Origin: Nakamurella sp. A5-74
GTDB lineage: Bacteria > Actinomycetota > Actinomycetes > Mycobacteriales > Nakamurellaceae
Length of the DNA stretch: 64,000 nt
NCBI RefSeq assembly: GCF_040438885.1
Contig: NZ_CP159218.1
Location: forward strand, 992,001-1,056,000
Direction of reading: 5' to 3'
Of this stretch, positions 1-8,409 are shown one piece after another. The notes beneath the pieces are model-generated. The model had not been told where the DNA came from. It worked only from the letters and a program-made list of their open reading frames with translations, and made no database searches. Positions within the stretch are counted from its first letter, which is position 1. Each line of letters opens with the position of its first letter. The position numbers were made by a program, and so were the translations under genes.

Positions 1-364
1 ACACCTCGTCCTTGAGTTGGGCATAGGTGATCGAGCGGCTGTCGCCCGGCTCGCCCTCCCAGTGGATCGCGACCCGATCGCCGTTGCCGGCCTGGACGTG
101 CCGGTCCACGCAGTTGACGGCGACGTTGAGCTTGCCGCCGACGAACCACTTCGCGTGTGGGGCATCCGACCAGTCCAGGACGCGGTCGAACGGAGTCTCC
201 CAGTCGAGTCGGTCGGCCTGCTCGGCCCAGTACGCCTCCGGATCCGCCGCTGCCCGGTCGTAGGCCTCGGCCGTGACGTTCGCGGAGGCGGCGAGGGCGG
301 CGGGAGGGGGGAAGGTCCGCGTCTCGGTCGACAAGTTGTCCAAGGTCCGGCTGTCGTCGGCCAT
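1..364 (-). CDS. acsA: Acetyl-CoA synthetase, N-terminal part (runs off left edge)
   Basis: The reverse strand reads from an ATG at 364 with AGGAG upstream and stays open to the window edge, about 121 residues. The peptide contains the acetyl-CoA synthetase N-terminal signature: AEAYDRAAADPEAYWAEQA followed by WFVGGKLNVAVNCVDRH and RVAIHWEGEPGDSR. These match the ACAS_N segment that precedes the AMP-binding domain. The family enzyme is cytosolic and activates acetate with ATP and CoA through acetyl-AMP. The catalytic AMP-binding and lysine regions lie outside the window, so function is inferred from the N-terminus alone. The Fic-like gene at 540 diverges from it. Confidence 0.93.
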   Translation of the reverse strand, partial: MADDSRTLDNLSTETRTFPPPAALAASANVTAEAYDRAAADPEAYWAEQADRLDWETPFDRVLDWSDAPHAKWFVGGKLNVAVNCVDRHVQAGNGDRVAIHWEGEPGDSRSITYAQLKDEV

Positions 365-539
365 TTCCCGCTCCTGAGGCACACGTCGATGGGCTGGGGA
401 AGTTCGACGGTAGCCGTCCGGTGCGACGCCCGCCACGCTGGGGCGTTCCGTGGGTGTGCGCCAGGGCTACGGGCCCGCTCCCTGAACGGGCCCGGCGCCA
501 CGGGTCCGACGGGGCTGAACTGCGGGATACCGTGCTGGG

Positions 540-1298
540 GTGGACTGGGACGACGTGCTCGCAGCCGTCGAGGGCGATCCGGAGGTGATCCGGGCGACCG
601 CAGAGGCCCGTGAGTCGCTGGCAGATCTGCATCGTCATCCCGCCAATCGCCGGGGATGGGCACGCTCGGCCGCGGCCGGGTCGATCCGAGCGGCGCGCGC
701 TTCAGCCGCCATCGAAGGGGTTCCGGCCGACGAGTTCCCCGAGGCGGAGGTGCGAGATCCGATCCTGGCCGGAGCGCTGCGGGCCACCGCCGAGGTGGCA
801 GCTGCGGTTCCGGTCTGGGAGCGGTCCCCGCTGCAGGCTCTTGCCCGGCTCCACTCCGTCATCGCCGGCGGCCTGCAACCGACAGAGACCCTCGGTCGGC
901 CCGTGCGGGCGGCCGACCGGCTCGCCGCACTGGCCGGACGGTCCCTCGCCGGACGGCGGCCTGGCCCCGTGCTGGTCGCGATGATCCACCTGGAGTTGTT
1001 GTCCGCGCAGGCATTCGAGGCGGGGAACGGGGTGCTGGCGAGGGTCGTCACCCGCGTCGCAGGGATCGCAGGCGGCCTGGATCCGCACGGTCTCGGGGTG
1101 CCGGAGGTGGCCTTCTGGCGTGCCGGCGCGCGGTATCGCGCGGCCGGCGAGCGACTGTCGGCGGCGTGCGAATCCGGCGATCGGGACGCGGTGGACGCCG
1201 TGGTCCGGACCTGGTTGGTCGATCACAGCGCCTGGTTGACCGACGGCGCACGCGAGGGTCGATCGATCGCCGACGTACTCGCCGATGCTCCGGGGTGA
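540..1298 (+). CDS. Fic/DOC-like protein with degenerate Fic motif
   Basis: A 252-residue soluble protein starting at GTG 540, with no strong ribosome binding site. Helical Ala/Arg-rich sequence surrounds QAFEAGNGVLARVVTR near residue 163, which resembles the Fic core HPFxxGNGRxxR. The catalytic His is Gln here and the first motif Arg is Val, so AMP-transferase activity is doubtful. Actinobacterial genomes often annotate such proteins beside acs and the tad locus as oxidoreductase or Fic family. It stands alone between the divergent acs start and a long gene-poor stretch. Family assignment is moderate; the function is unknown. Confidence 0.68.
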   Translation: MDWDDVLAAVEGDPEVIRATAEARESLADLHRHPANRRGWARSAAAGSIRAARASAAIEGVPADEFPEAEVRDPILAGALRATAEVAAAVPVWERSPLQALARLHSVIAGGLQPTETLGRPVRAADRLAALAGRSLAGRRPGPVLVAMIHLELLSAQAFEAGNGVLARVVTRVAGIAGGLDPHGLGVPEVAFWRAGARYRAAGERLSAACESGDRDAVDAVVRTWLVDHSAWLTDGAREGRSIADVLADAPG

Positions 1299-2290
1299 CG
1301 CTCGCCAGGTCTGGCTGTCGTCGAGCGGACCAGAGGTCGGGCAGTGCTGCGGTGGGAGACCTGCCGAGTCCGTCGATCGGGCAGCGAAGCGCGGGAAGAC
1401 AAAAGGTTGCGTGCCGAACGGGTGAATTTGTATCCAGCCAGAGTTGTCGCTCCGTGGTGCATCGATTGCGGTGAGGAGTCGGCTGAGGGACAACGGGCAG
1501 GCCGCGCGATCGGCCTCCCGAGCACGTGCCACTCAGCAGGTCTGGTCTCTCGTGCTCCGGTCGGGGATTGGCCCCGAGTGCGTCGAACAACCGGGCGATT
1601 GCCCACGGAATCTCAGGCCTGAGTTCGGGTCAGCGGGTGGCCGGACGGCACCCCGGGGATCTCGGGAGTGCCAGCGGGTTCCGTGGAGGGCGGACGCGCG
1701 ACCGGAGCAACTCGGCCAAGGCTGGGAGAGGGGTGGACGACGCCCGGCCCGAGCGGGGCCGGACGTCGTCCTCCGAGAGATCGTCGGTGATCAGGCTGCA
1801 CCGAATTCACACCGTCACTGCTGGTCGTCAGGTTTTTCCCGACAGGCCGACGGTGGCACACCTTCCGCGGCGTAGGCGGTGAGTGGGTACCGGGATCGCT
1901 CGAGGCAACTCCGTCACGGGGCGGGCCGGGGTTTCTCTTCCACACCGCCGCTGGCCGATCCGGGGCTTCCTGATCACAGTCATACTCCCGCTGCGGGACG
2001 TTGGCAACAGTTCGGCGCAGGGTGGTCGGATCGGGCGGACGGGGGGTGCTGGGAGCGGACAGATGGTGCCGTCGCGACGGCCGCGGCGCAGCCCGTCGGC
2101 GCGGTGGATCACGGGTGCGCGGCGATGGAGTGGAGGCGGCTCGAGGGATCGAGCTCAGCATGCTGGGGTGCCTCCGCACTTCGATGGCATCCGGTGCACG
2201 GGATGATGCGGAATTCCCCAACGGGTGAATTCCGCGGTGACGGAGCGCATCGGAGAGCGGAAATGTGTCCGGCAGGCCGGTGAGCCTGAC
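1299..2290. other. About 1 kb without a recognisable gene
   Basis: Open frames occur on both strands, but their products are Arg/Pro/Ser-rich, match no family I know and lack ribosome binding sites, so I read them as chance frames in GC-rich DNA. The only structured element I see is the inverted repeat at 2208-2235 close to the 6C RNA promoter. Confidence 0.6.
2208..2235. promoter_or_regulatory. Perfect 9-bp inverted repeat upstream of the 6C RNA
   Basis: GCGGAATTC at 2208-2216 and GAATTCCGC at 2227-2235 are separated by 10 nt. There is no T-tract on either side, so an operator is as likely as a terminator. It lies about 66 bp upstream of the proposed -35 of the small RNA. Confidence 0.45.
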
Positions 2291-2300
2291 AATCAGGTGA

Positions 2301-2328
2301 TGACGGCCGTGGGGTACGCGGCTACAGT
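2301..2328 (+). promoter_or_regulatory. Predicted promoter of the 6C RNA
   Basis: TGACGG at 2301-2306 and TACAGT at 2323-2328 are spaced by 16 nt. Initiation would fall near 2335, immediately before the first hairpin, as expected for the small RNA. This is a sequence-based prediction only. Confidence 0.6.
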
Positions 2329-2334
2329 GATGTC

Positions 2335-2440
2335 AGTCGGTTCCACCCCCCCCGGAACCGGCGACCCGGTTCAGTTCAACCCCCCGGAACTGAACCCCGC
2401 GGCCCCCGCCTACCCCCCCTGGCGGGGGCCGCCCCTTTAC
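2335..2440 (+). ncRNA. 6C RNA (actinobacterial C-rich-loop small RNA)
   Basis: Three consecutive hairpins expose C-runs in their loops. Hairpin 1 spans 2338-2360, with stem CGGTTCC/GGAACCG and a loop of A plus eight C. Hairpin 2 spans 2368-2396, with a 10-bp perfect stem and a loop holding six C. Hairpin 3 spans 2399-2432, with a 12-bp perfect stem and seven C in the loop, followed by CCCTTTACT, so it doubles as the terminator. The 6C family is defined by two or more hairpins with at least six C in the loop, and the mycobacterial member lies next to ssd (Rv3660c), which is the position seen here. It probably acts as a trans-acting regulator pairing with G-rich mRNA segments; targets cannot be read from this window. 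Confidence 0.9.
2399..2432 (+). terminator. Intrinsic terminator of the 6C RNA
   Basis: GCGGCCCCCGCC at 2399-2410 pairs perfectly with 2421-2432 across a ten-base C-rich loop. A short CCCTTTACT follows. It also separates the RNA from ssd transcription. Confidence 0.8.
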
Positions 2441-2475
2441 TCGGTCGGCAGGCTCCCAACGCGAGCCCCCCCAAG

Positions 2476-2503
2476 TTGTCCACAGAGCCCCGCCCTGTCC
2501 ACA
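2476..2503 (+). promoter_or_regulatory. Paired TTGTCCACA-type motif upstream of ssd
   Basis: TTGTCCACA at 2476-2484 and CTGTCCACA at 2495-2503 are 19 bp apart start to start, about two helical turns. The motif matches high-GC DnaA boxes (consensus TTRTCCACA). The same pair recurs at 27173-27199 before the pilin gene, in the same orientation and at nearly the same distance from the start codon. Confidence 0.6.
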
Positions 2504-2609
2504 CGAGCGTGGTCACCCTCGCCGTCGGTCCCTGCGATGACGTCTGCTGATGGTTCGCACACAGACCACGCCGTCGGCTCCCCCCGGCGCGTGGCAGGGG
2601 AGGCACGAG

Positions 2610-3731
2610 ATGGTCCGACGGATGGCGGTCAGCAGTACCAGCGACCCCGGCACACGACGGGATCCCGGCGGCACCGAAGTACTGCTGATCGGCGCCGATG
2701 CCGAGACGATTGCTGCGCTGCGGCGGATCTGCGCCGCGACCGGTACCGGGATCGTCGTCGTGACGGAGCCGCCCAGCAGGACGCTCTGGCGATCGGCAGG
2801 ACACGTCGTGCTGGACCTGGCGCAGGCGCAAGATGTTGTCATGCAGCAGTTCCCGCGCAGGGAAGGCGTCACCGTCGTGTGTCCGACCGAGCCGACCGCT
2901 GCGGCACTGGGGTGGTGTGTCCGGCTCGGCGCCGAGGCCACCGTCACCCGCGACGACCTGGACGCGGCACTGACGGAGCGCCTGGGGAGCGGCGTCACCT
3001 CGATCGGAACGGGCAGGGTGATCGCCGTCGTCGGGGCCTGTGGCGGTGCGGGTGCCTCGGTGTTCGCCGCGGCTCTCGCGGTCGCGTCCGGCCGGGAAGC
3101 GCGCTCCACGGTGCTCGTCGACTGTGATCGGTGGGGCGCCGGCCTCGATGTGGTGATGGGGTTGGAGGGGGCATCGGGAGTGCGCTGGCCTGATCTTGCA
3201 GCGCCGAGCGGGCGGCTGGCCCCCGATGCGCTGCACCGCGCACTGCCCGCCGGCGCCCGCGCGCACGGTCGCGTCCCGGTCCTCACCTTCGATCGGGACC
3301 GCCTGCACGACGTTCCGGTCGAGGTCGCCGACGTCGTCGTGAGCTCGTTGCGATCCGGTGGCGACACGGTGGTCGTCGACGTCCCGAGGATCCCTTCGGA
3401 TGCGGGTGATCGCGTGCTCGAACTCGCCGATCTCGTCGTCCTGCTGACGCCCGCCGATGTCCGGGGATGTTGTGCCGCCCAACGTCAGACGGAGAAACTG
3501 CGAGGTGCCGGAGGTCCGATCGGACTCGTCGTCCGCGGTCCGTCCCCTGGCGGTCTCGGCGGCGACGACCTGGCATCGGTGCTGGGGTTGCCGTTGATCG
3601 GCACGTTGCGCCCGCAGTCCCGCATCACCCGCGATCTGGAAGCCGGACGGACGCCGGGGGCCGACCCGCGGTCGCCGTTCGGACGCGTCTGTCGAGCCGT
3701 GCTCGCCGAGGCCGACGGGCTCCGAGGATGA
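2610..3731 (+). CDS. ssd: Septum-site-determining protein Ssd (MinD/ParA-like), Tad locus
   Basis: A 373-residue ParA/MinD-fold protein. I chose ATG 2610 because GGGGAGG at 2597-2603 sits 6 nt upstream; a longer frame from 2550 lacks a binding site. An N-terminal receiver-like part (VLLIGADAETIAALRR) is followed by the P-loop region VIAVVGACGGAGAS, in which the usual Walker lysine is absent, as is typical of the Ssd family. VLVDCDRWGAGLD and VVVDVPRI follow as switch/Walker B-like strands. Actinobacterial Ssd (Rv3660c type) is linked to division control and in gene order to Tad pilus assembly, where CpaE/TadZ-like proteins position the machine. The stop codon overlaps the tadA start as ATGA, implying coupled translation. 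Confidence 0.88.
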   Translation: MVRRMAVSSTSDPGTRRDPGGTEVLLIGADAETIAALRRICAATGTGIVVVTEPPSRTLWRSAGHVVLDLAQAQDVVMQQFPRREGVTVVCPTEPTAAALGWCVRLGAEATVTRDDLDAALTERLGSGVTSIGTGRVIAVVGACGGAGASVFAAALAVASGREARSTVLVDCDRWGAGLDVVMGLEGASGVRWPDLAAPSGRLAPDALHRALPAGARAHGRVPVLTFDRDRLHDVPVEVADVVVSSLRSGGDTVVVDVPRIPSDAGDRVLELADLVVLLTPADVRGCCAAQRQTEKLRGAGGPIGLVVRGPSPGGLGGDDLASVLGLPLIGTLRPQSRITRDLEAGRTPGADPRSPFGRVCRAVLAEADGLRG

Positions 3732-4903
3732 CGGTCACCGATGGATTGCCCCCTGGCCTGGTGGAGCGGGTACAGCACCGGCTCGCCGAGGATCGGCTGG
3801 AGCCCAGTCCGCAGGCGCTGGCTCGCGCGGTGCGCGCCGAGGGCGGGCGCGTCGTCAGCGATCAGGAGCTGGTGCGGTGGCTGCAGCTCCTGGAGGGGGA
3901 GTTCGTCGGGGCAGGACCGCTCGCGCCCCTGCTGGAGGAGGCGGACGTGACGGACATCGTCGTCAACGGCTGCCAGGACGTCCGGGTCGATCGGGGAAAC
4001 GGCTGGGAACCGACCGGTCTGTCCTTCCCCGACGACGAATCCGTCCAGCGCCTGGCCCGCCGACTCGCAACGGCTGCCGGGCGACGGTTGGACGACGCGC
4101 ATCCTTTCGTGGACGCCCGGCTCGTCGATGGAACCCGGCTGCACGCGGTGCTGCCGGCGTTGTCGGTGGGCGGAACCTGTCTCTCGTTGCGGGTGCTGCG
4201 ACCGGCGACCCACGACCTGGACGCATTGGCCGGACGTGGTGCGCTGCCCGGGATCACCGAGACCGTGCTCCGGCGGCTGGTGGCCGCACGGGTCGCCTTC
4301 CTGGTCTCGGGCGGGACGGGCTGCGGCAAGACAACTCTGCTCGCCGCATTGCTGGCACTCGTGGATCCAGGCGAACGGATCGTGACCGTCGAGGACGCCG
4401 AGGAACTGCGTCCACCCCATCCGCACCTGATCCGGTTGGTCGCCCGCCCGGCCAACGTCGAAGGTGCAGGGGGAATCGAGCTGCGTGAGCTGGTCCGGCA
4501 AGCGCTGCGGATGCGGCCGGACCGGATCGTGATCGGCGAGGTGCGGGGGGCCGAGGTAATCGACTTGTTGGGTGCCCTCAACACCGGTCACGACGGAGGG
4601 GCTGGAACGGTCCACGCGAACCGGGTGGCAGAGGTCCCGGCGCGGATCGAGGCGCTCGCCGCCATCGGCGGGATGCCGCGGGATGCCGTGCACGCGCAGC
4701 TGATCGGGGCGTTCCGGGTGGTGGTGCACCTGACCAGGGACGCGGGCGGACGCCGGGTCAGCGAGATCGGCATCGTCCGACGACAGGACGACGGCCGGGT
4801 GGTGTGCCTGCCCGCGGTCGTCGGCGGCCGCGCGGTCGAGCCCGGCCACACGATGCTGGAGGCGGTCCTCACCGACGGCGCCTCTGGTGCACGTGCATGC
4901 TGA
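3728..4903 (+). CDS. tadA: Tad pilus assembly ATPase TadA (CpaF-type)
   Basis: A 391-residue type II/IV secretion ATPase that starts at the ATG overlapping the ssd stop. An N-terminal region with VTDIVVNG and VDRGNGWE leads to Walker A SGGTGCGKTT near residue 200. TVEDAEELR (Asp box), then RMRPDRIVIGEVRGAE (Walker B) and HDGGAGTVHANR (His box) follow. The family hexamer powers pilin extrusion or retraction on the inner face of the membrane. Length is normal for the short actinobacterial form. It overlaps tadB by 7 nt. Confidence 0.95.
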   Translation: MTVTDGLPPGLVERVQHRLAEDRLEPSPQALARAVRAEGGRVVSDQELVRWLQLLEGEFVGAGPLAPLLEEADVTDIVVNGCQDVRVDRGNGWEPTGLSFPDDESVQRLARRLATAAGRRLDDAHPFVDARLVDGTRLHAVLPALSVGGTCLSLRVLRPATHDLDALAGRGALPGITETVLRRLVAARVAFLVSGGTGCGKTTLLAALLALVDPGERIVTVEDAEELRPPHPHLIRLVARPANVEGAGGIELRELVRQALRMRPDRIVIGEVRGAEVIDLLGALNTGHDGGAGTVHANRVAEVPARIEALAAIGGMPRDAVHAQLIGAFRVVVHLTRDAGGRRVSEIGIVRRQDDGRVVCLPAVVGGRAVEPGHTMLEAVLTDGASGARAC

Positions 4904-5703
4904 CCGACCGGCTCGGGGTGTCTGTCGTCGTGTTGCTGCTGGCGCTCGCGGTGGCGGTCTGGCCGGTCGTGGCGCTACCTGCTGGTGCGCGCTGGCCGGG
5001 ATCGGGGGCGCAGCGTCCGACAGCTCGGCGGAACCCCGCGGCCGCCTGGTCCGTCGGCGGATGTGCGGCGGGTGCGGCGGTGGCCGGAATCGGGTTCGGT
5101 TGGCCGATCGGGGTGGCTCTCGCTCTCGTCATGGGCACCCTCCTGCTGCTGTCGGCAACGGCTCTGCGGCAACGACGCGAGCGCTCCGAGCGCGCCGAGC
5201 TGGGGGTGGTGCTGGGGGTGCTCGGGCGCGAGCTGCGCGCGGGGACAGCCGGTCAGGAGGCACTCGAGATCGCGGCGGTCACCGCAGGCGACGCACTCGG
5301 TCGGAAGCTGAGAGCCGCGATGTCGCAGGCATTCAGAGCAGACGGACGATCGGCAGACGACTGCGCAGCGGGGTGGGATTCGCTCGGCAACCTGGTGTCG
5401 GCGTTGCGGATCTCCGACCGCCACGGGGTCCCGCCGGCAGACCTGGTCGAGGTGATCGCGGGGGATGTGGCGCGCGCGGTGGCAGCCGAGGAGGTGCGGA
5501 TCGCGCAGACGGCAGGACCGCGCTTCTCCGGATTCGTGCTGGGAGCGCTGCCGCTGTTCGGCGTACTGCTGGGGACCGGGATCGGCGCTGATCCGGTCGC
5601 GGTCCTGCTCGGTGGTGGCGCCGCCGGGTCGGCGTTGCTGGTGGTCGGAACAGCGCTGGTCACCGCCGGTCTGCTGTGGTCGGCGCGGATCGTCGCCGGA
5701 TGA
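4897..5703 (+). CDS. tadB: Tad pilus platform protein TadB (T2SS F domain)
   Basis: A 268-residue membrane protein starting at ATG 4897 inside the tadA 3' end (overlap ATGCTGA). One N-terminal helix (VSVVVLLLALAVAVWPVVAL) and a second (VGGCAAGAAVAGIGFGWPIG) are followed by a cytoplasmic helical region typical of the GspF/TadB fold. Two C-terminal membrane segments close the protein. TadB and TadC together form the membrane platform that couples TadA to pilin assembly. The reading frame ends in ATGA, shared with tadC. Confidence 0.86.
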   Translation: MLTDRLGVSVVVLLLALAVAVWPVVALPAGARWPGSGAQRPTARRNPAAAWSVGGCAAGAAVAGIGFGWPIGVALALVMGTLLLLSATALRQRRERSERAELGVVLGVLGRELRAGTAGQEALEIAAVTAGDALGRKLRAAMSQAFRADGRSADDCAAGWDSLGNLVSALRISDRHGVPPADLVEVIAGDVARAVAAEEVRIAQTAGPRFSGFVLGALPLFGVLLGTGIGADPVAVLLGGGAAGSALLVVGTALVTAGLLWSARIVAG

Positions 5704-6440
5704 CCGGGAGCATGATGGCCCCGGCACTCGTGGTCCTTGCTGCGGGCGTCGCGGTGTGGCCGGAGTCGACCGTGCGGGCGGCGGGCTCTGCGAGAGTCGT
5801 TGCGGCACAAGGATGGTGGGCGGCGAGCCGGATCGTGGTCGGCGCAGTTCTGGCAACGATCCTGATCGCCCCGGACTGGTGGCCGGCAGCGGCTCCGCTC
5901 GCTGTCGGAGCACATCTTCTGCAGCGCAGAATGAGTCGTCGTCCTGACGTCCGACTGCGGCTGCGACGACGCCATCAGCTCGCCCTGACCCTGGAGATGA
6001 TCGCCTCCTGCCTGGCGGCGGGGCTGGTACCGGCGACGGCGGTCGCGGTCGTCCTGCGGGCACGGGGGGATCCGCTGCACTCCGGGCGCGCCGACGCGGG
6101 CGATGATCCTGCGGTGGAAGCGCTGACCGCGGTGTCGGCACTGCTGACGGTCGGCGCCGGATCCGAGAGTGCCTGGGCGCCGGCAGCACAGTGCCCGGAG
6201 CTGGCACCGCTCGCGGCCGCCGCTGTCCGTACCGCTCGCGGCGGTGTGGCCCTGGCTGCCGCCTTCCGCGATCGGGCCGAGGCGTTGCGGCAGGAGTGCG
6301 CTCGACTCGAGACCGCCCGATCGGGTCGGGCGGGGGTGCTGATGACCGCTCCGTTGGGCATCTGCTTCCTGCCGGCGTTCCTCTGTCTGGGGCTGGCCCC
6401 GGTGGTGATCGGGCTGCTCGGATCGCTGCACCTGTGGTGA
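5700..6440 (+). CDS. tadC: Tad pilus platform protein TadC (T2SS F domain)
   Basis: A 246-residue membrane protein starting at ATG 5700 on the tadB stop; ATG 5712 is a possible alternative. It has N-terminal hydrophobic segments, a helical domain containing LALTLEMIASCLAAG, which is characteristic of TadB/C F-domains, and a final membrane pair (MTAPLGICFLPAFLCLGLAP, then VIGLLGSLHLW). In most actinobacteria the pilin gene follows directly. Here the next 21 kb are unrelated accessory genes and the pilin appears at 27296, so the operon has been split. It ends convergently against the phosphotriesterase gene 42 bp away. Confidence 0.84.
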   Translation: MTGSMMAPALVVLAAGVAVWPESTVRAAGSARVVAAQGWWAASRIVVGAVLATILIAPDWWPAAAPLAVGAHLLQRRMSRRPDVRLRLRRRHQLALTLEMIASCLAAGLVPATAVAVVLRARGDPLHSGRADAGDDPAVEALTAVSALLTVGAGSESAWAPAAQCPELAPLAAAAVRTARGGVALAAAFRDRAEALRQECARLETARSGRAGVLMTAPLGICFLPAFLCLGLAPVVIGLLGSLHLW

Positions 6441-6482
6441 CCGATCACGCTCGACTCCGCCCGGCCGGGTCGGCGCCGGGGA

Positions 6483-7418
6483 TCACGCCTGCGGGCGCTG
6501 CCAGGCAAACGCGGACATCGGGTTCTCCACCAGGATCGCCTGCACCGCTGAGGGTCCCAGGGCCTCTCCGATGGCGCCGGCGGTCCGGGTGAGGAGCGCG
6601 GGCATCCCCGGTCCGGAATCGACCGATCGAGCGGCAGCCGTGGTGGTGTCGCCGCCGAGCAGCAGTTGACCCAGATGACCCGCCGCAGCCAGGGCTCGCA
6701 TGCTCTCGACCAGCCGCCAATCGGTGGCATGGTTCGCCCGTGACGGGCCGTCGAAGCACAGCAGGACGCCGGTCGCGGCAAGATCCGCCTGGTAGGCCGG
6801 ATCCGGATTCCGGCCGACGTGACCCAGGATCACCGAGCCGGGGGGCACTCCGTTGCTGGTCAACTCATTCACCACGTCGAGCCCGGCGGTGCCGAGTTCG
6901 AGGTGAACGGCGACGGAGCATCCGGTCGTCCGGGAGGCCTCGGCGGCTGCCGTCAACGACTGTCGTTCCCAGTCGTCGATGTGGTGGAACCCGGTGCCCA
7001 CCTTGATGATCCCGCACGGGACCGGTGCACTCAGATCGGCCAGGAACCGCTCGAGCAGCAGCTCGTCGTCGACCCGGTCGTTGACCCGGCCGGCAGGCGG
7101 ATGGTGCTCGGCCCGGTGCCGGCCGGTCGCGGCGATGACGGTCACCCCGCTGCTCCGGCTCAGTTCCGGCAGCACCGCCAGACCGCGACCGAGCCCCGCG
7201 GGCGTCCACTGGACCACCGTGCGACCACCGGCAGCGGCGAAGCGGTCGAGTTCGCGACGGGCGGCCACCGGATCGTCGAGCTCCTGACCCGGCAGCAGCG
7301 GCGAGGCGAACATGAGGTGGTCGTGCGCGTTCGTGACGCCGAGGGTGCGGGCGGGCACGTCCCCCAGGACGGTGCGGGCAACAGCGCCGTCGTTCGATGC
7401 CCCCATCGCCGGGCTCAT
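6483..7418 (-). CDS. Phosphotriesterase-family metal hydrolase
   Basis: A 311-residue TIM-barrel hydrolase that starts at ATG 7418, sharing ATGA with the DUF4865 gene. The metal ligands of the PTE family are all visible in order: HDH in VTNAHDHL, the bridging Lys in CGIIKVG, His in VAVHLELG, His in VILGHVGRN and Asp in LLGGDTT. An intact binuclear centre is therefore likely. Members hydrolyse phosphotriesters or, more often, lactones; the substrate here cannot be set. As last gene of a four-gene coupled operon under a TetR regulator it probably serves a catabolic or detoxifying pathway with the cupin and DUF4865 proteins. Confidence 0.85.
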   Translation of the reverse strand: MSPAMGASNDGAVARTVLGDVPARTLGVTNAHDHLMFASPLLPGQELDDPVAARRELDRFAAAGGRTVVQWTPAGLGRGLAVLPELSRSSGVTVIAATGRHRAEHHPPAGRVNDRVDDELLLERFLADLSAPVPCGIIKVGTGFHHIDDWERQSLTAAAEASRTTGCSVAVHLELGTAGLDVVNELTSNGVPPGSVILGHVGRNPDPAYQADLAATGVLLCFDGPSRANHATDWRLVESMRALAAAGHLGQLLLGGDTTTAAARSVDSGPGMPALLTRTAGAIGEALGPSAVQAILVENPMSAFAWQRPQA

Positions 7419-7999
7419 CCTTCGCTCACGTGCAGCACGTCGTACTCGGTGAGGTAGCCCGGCGCGCCCTGCGCCACGGCCGAACCATCCGTCGTGGCAT
7501 AGAGGACGATCTCCCAGCTGCGGGGATCGATCCCCGCGGACGCCCGGTGGATCCCGGGCTCGCCCTGCAGCGATGCTACGAACTCGACCGTCTGCTGTGC
7601 CGCGGCGGTCGGGTCGCTGTGTGGCGGCAGCGGAAAGGTCCACCGGCGGGCCGCGACGACCTCGGCTGTCGGAAGCGATCCTACGGCCGATGTCAGCGGC
7701 AGCCAGGTGTGCACCGTAGGTCGGCCGAAGTCGGCGACGACGCCCTGGAAACCGGCGCCGCCGGCCAGGAACAGTGCTGCGGCGTCCGCCGCACGCCAGG
7801 AGTAGAACGGTGCGTACTCGTTGACCGACGAGCCGCGTTCACCGGCCACCCGGATCGCGTACGCCTTGAAATCCAGACCGCTACGGCCGTCGAGCGCCGC
7901 ACCGCGGGTGCGGACCCGGTGCCGGATCACCTCCATGTCGTAGTCCAGCGGCAGGACTATCGGATACTGCAGCAGCCAGGCCGCGGTGGCGGTCGTCAT
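7415..7999 (-). CDS. DUF4865 family protein
   Basis: A 194-residue soluble protein of a family of unknown function, recognised from its opening LLQYPIVLPLDYDMEVIRHR and the segment GLDFKAYAIRVAGE with NEYAPFYSW. Both ends overlap neighbours by four bases (ATGA), so it is translated together with the cupin and phosphotriesterase genes. DUF4865 genes often sit beside tautomerase-like or TetR genes in actinobacteria, which suggests small-molecule conversion. No catalytic residue can be named with confidence. Confidence 0.78.
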   Translation of the reverse strand: MTTATAAWLLQYPIVLPLDYDMEVIRHRVRTRGAALDGRSGLDFKAYAIRVAGERGSSVNEYAPFYSWRAADAAALFLAGGAGFQGVVADFGRPTVHTWLPLTSAVGSLPTAEVVAARRWTFPLPPHSDPTAAAQQTVEFVASLQGEPGIHRASAGIDPRSWEIVLYATTDGSAVAQGAPGYLTEYDVLHVSEG

Positions 8000-8409
8000 T
8001 CCGGGATCCGGGTGTCCGGGCCGATGGCAGCATCCCGGGCGTCGCTCACCGGTTCGCCCCAGAGCACGCCGGCGTCGTCGAGATCCCGGGTCTGGACGGC
8101 CACGTGAGTCATCGGTCCGTCTGGATCAGCTCCGTGCCAGTGCTCCTCACCCGGCTCCGTCCAGACCGCGCCACCGGGATGCAGCGCCAAGAGGCGTCCG
8201 TCGCGGGTGCCTACCGCGCCCTGCCCGGAGGTACAGATGAGTAGTTGGCCGTGCGCGTGGCTGTGCCAAGCAGTCCGGCCGCCGGCGGCGAACTCGACCA
8301 TGAAGACGTGCAGTCGCGGGTCCGAGCCGGGTACGTGGTCGGCGCCGGAGACGGTGCCGGAGAATCTGGCTCCGGTGAGCGGGCGGGGCGCGAGATCAAC
8401 GGTGTGCAT
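7996..8409 (-). CDS. Cupin-domain protein
   Basis: A 137-residue single cupin starting at ATG 8409. The motif TAWHSHAHGQLLICTSGQG contains the first cupin box with two His ligands. VWTEPGEEHWHGADPDGPMTHVAVQ contains the second box with His residues, so a metal site is probable. Small cupins of this kind act as dioxygenases, isomerases or decarboxylase-like enzymes. Its start overlaps the tetR stop (TGATG) and its stop overlaps the DUF4865 start, giving tight translational coupling. Confidence 0.85.
   Translation of the reverse strand: MHTVDLAPRPLTGARFSGTVSGADHVPGSDPRLHVFMVEFAAGGRTAWHSHAHGQLLICTSGQGAVGTRDGRLLALHPGGAVWTEPGEEHWHGADPDGPMTHVAVQTRDLDDAGVLWGEPVSDARDAAIGPDTRIPE

Noticed and set aside
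1613-2221. 202-codon minus-strand open frame as a gene
   Set aside because: The product is Arg/Pro-rich without hydrophobic core or known motif, and no ribosome binding site precedes it. It matches the many chance frames of high-GC DNA.
2476-2503. Chromosomal replication origin from the DnaA-like boxes
   Set aside because: Only two boxes occur, with no AT-rich unwinding region and no dnaA/dnaN/parAB genes. A promoter-proximal regulatory role fits better.
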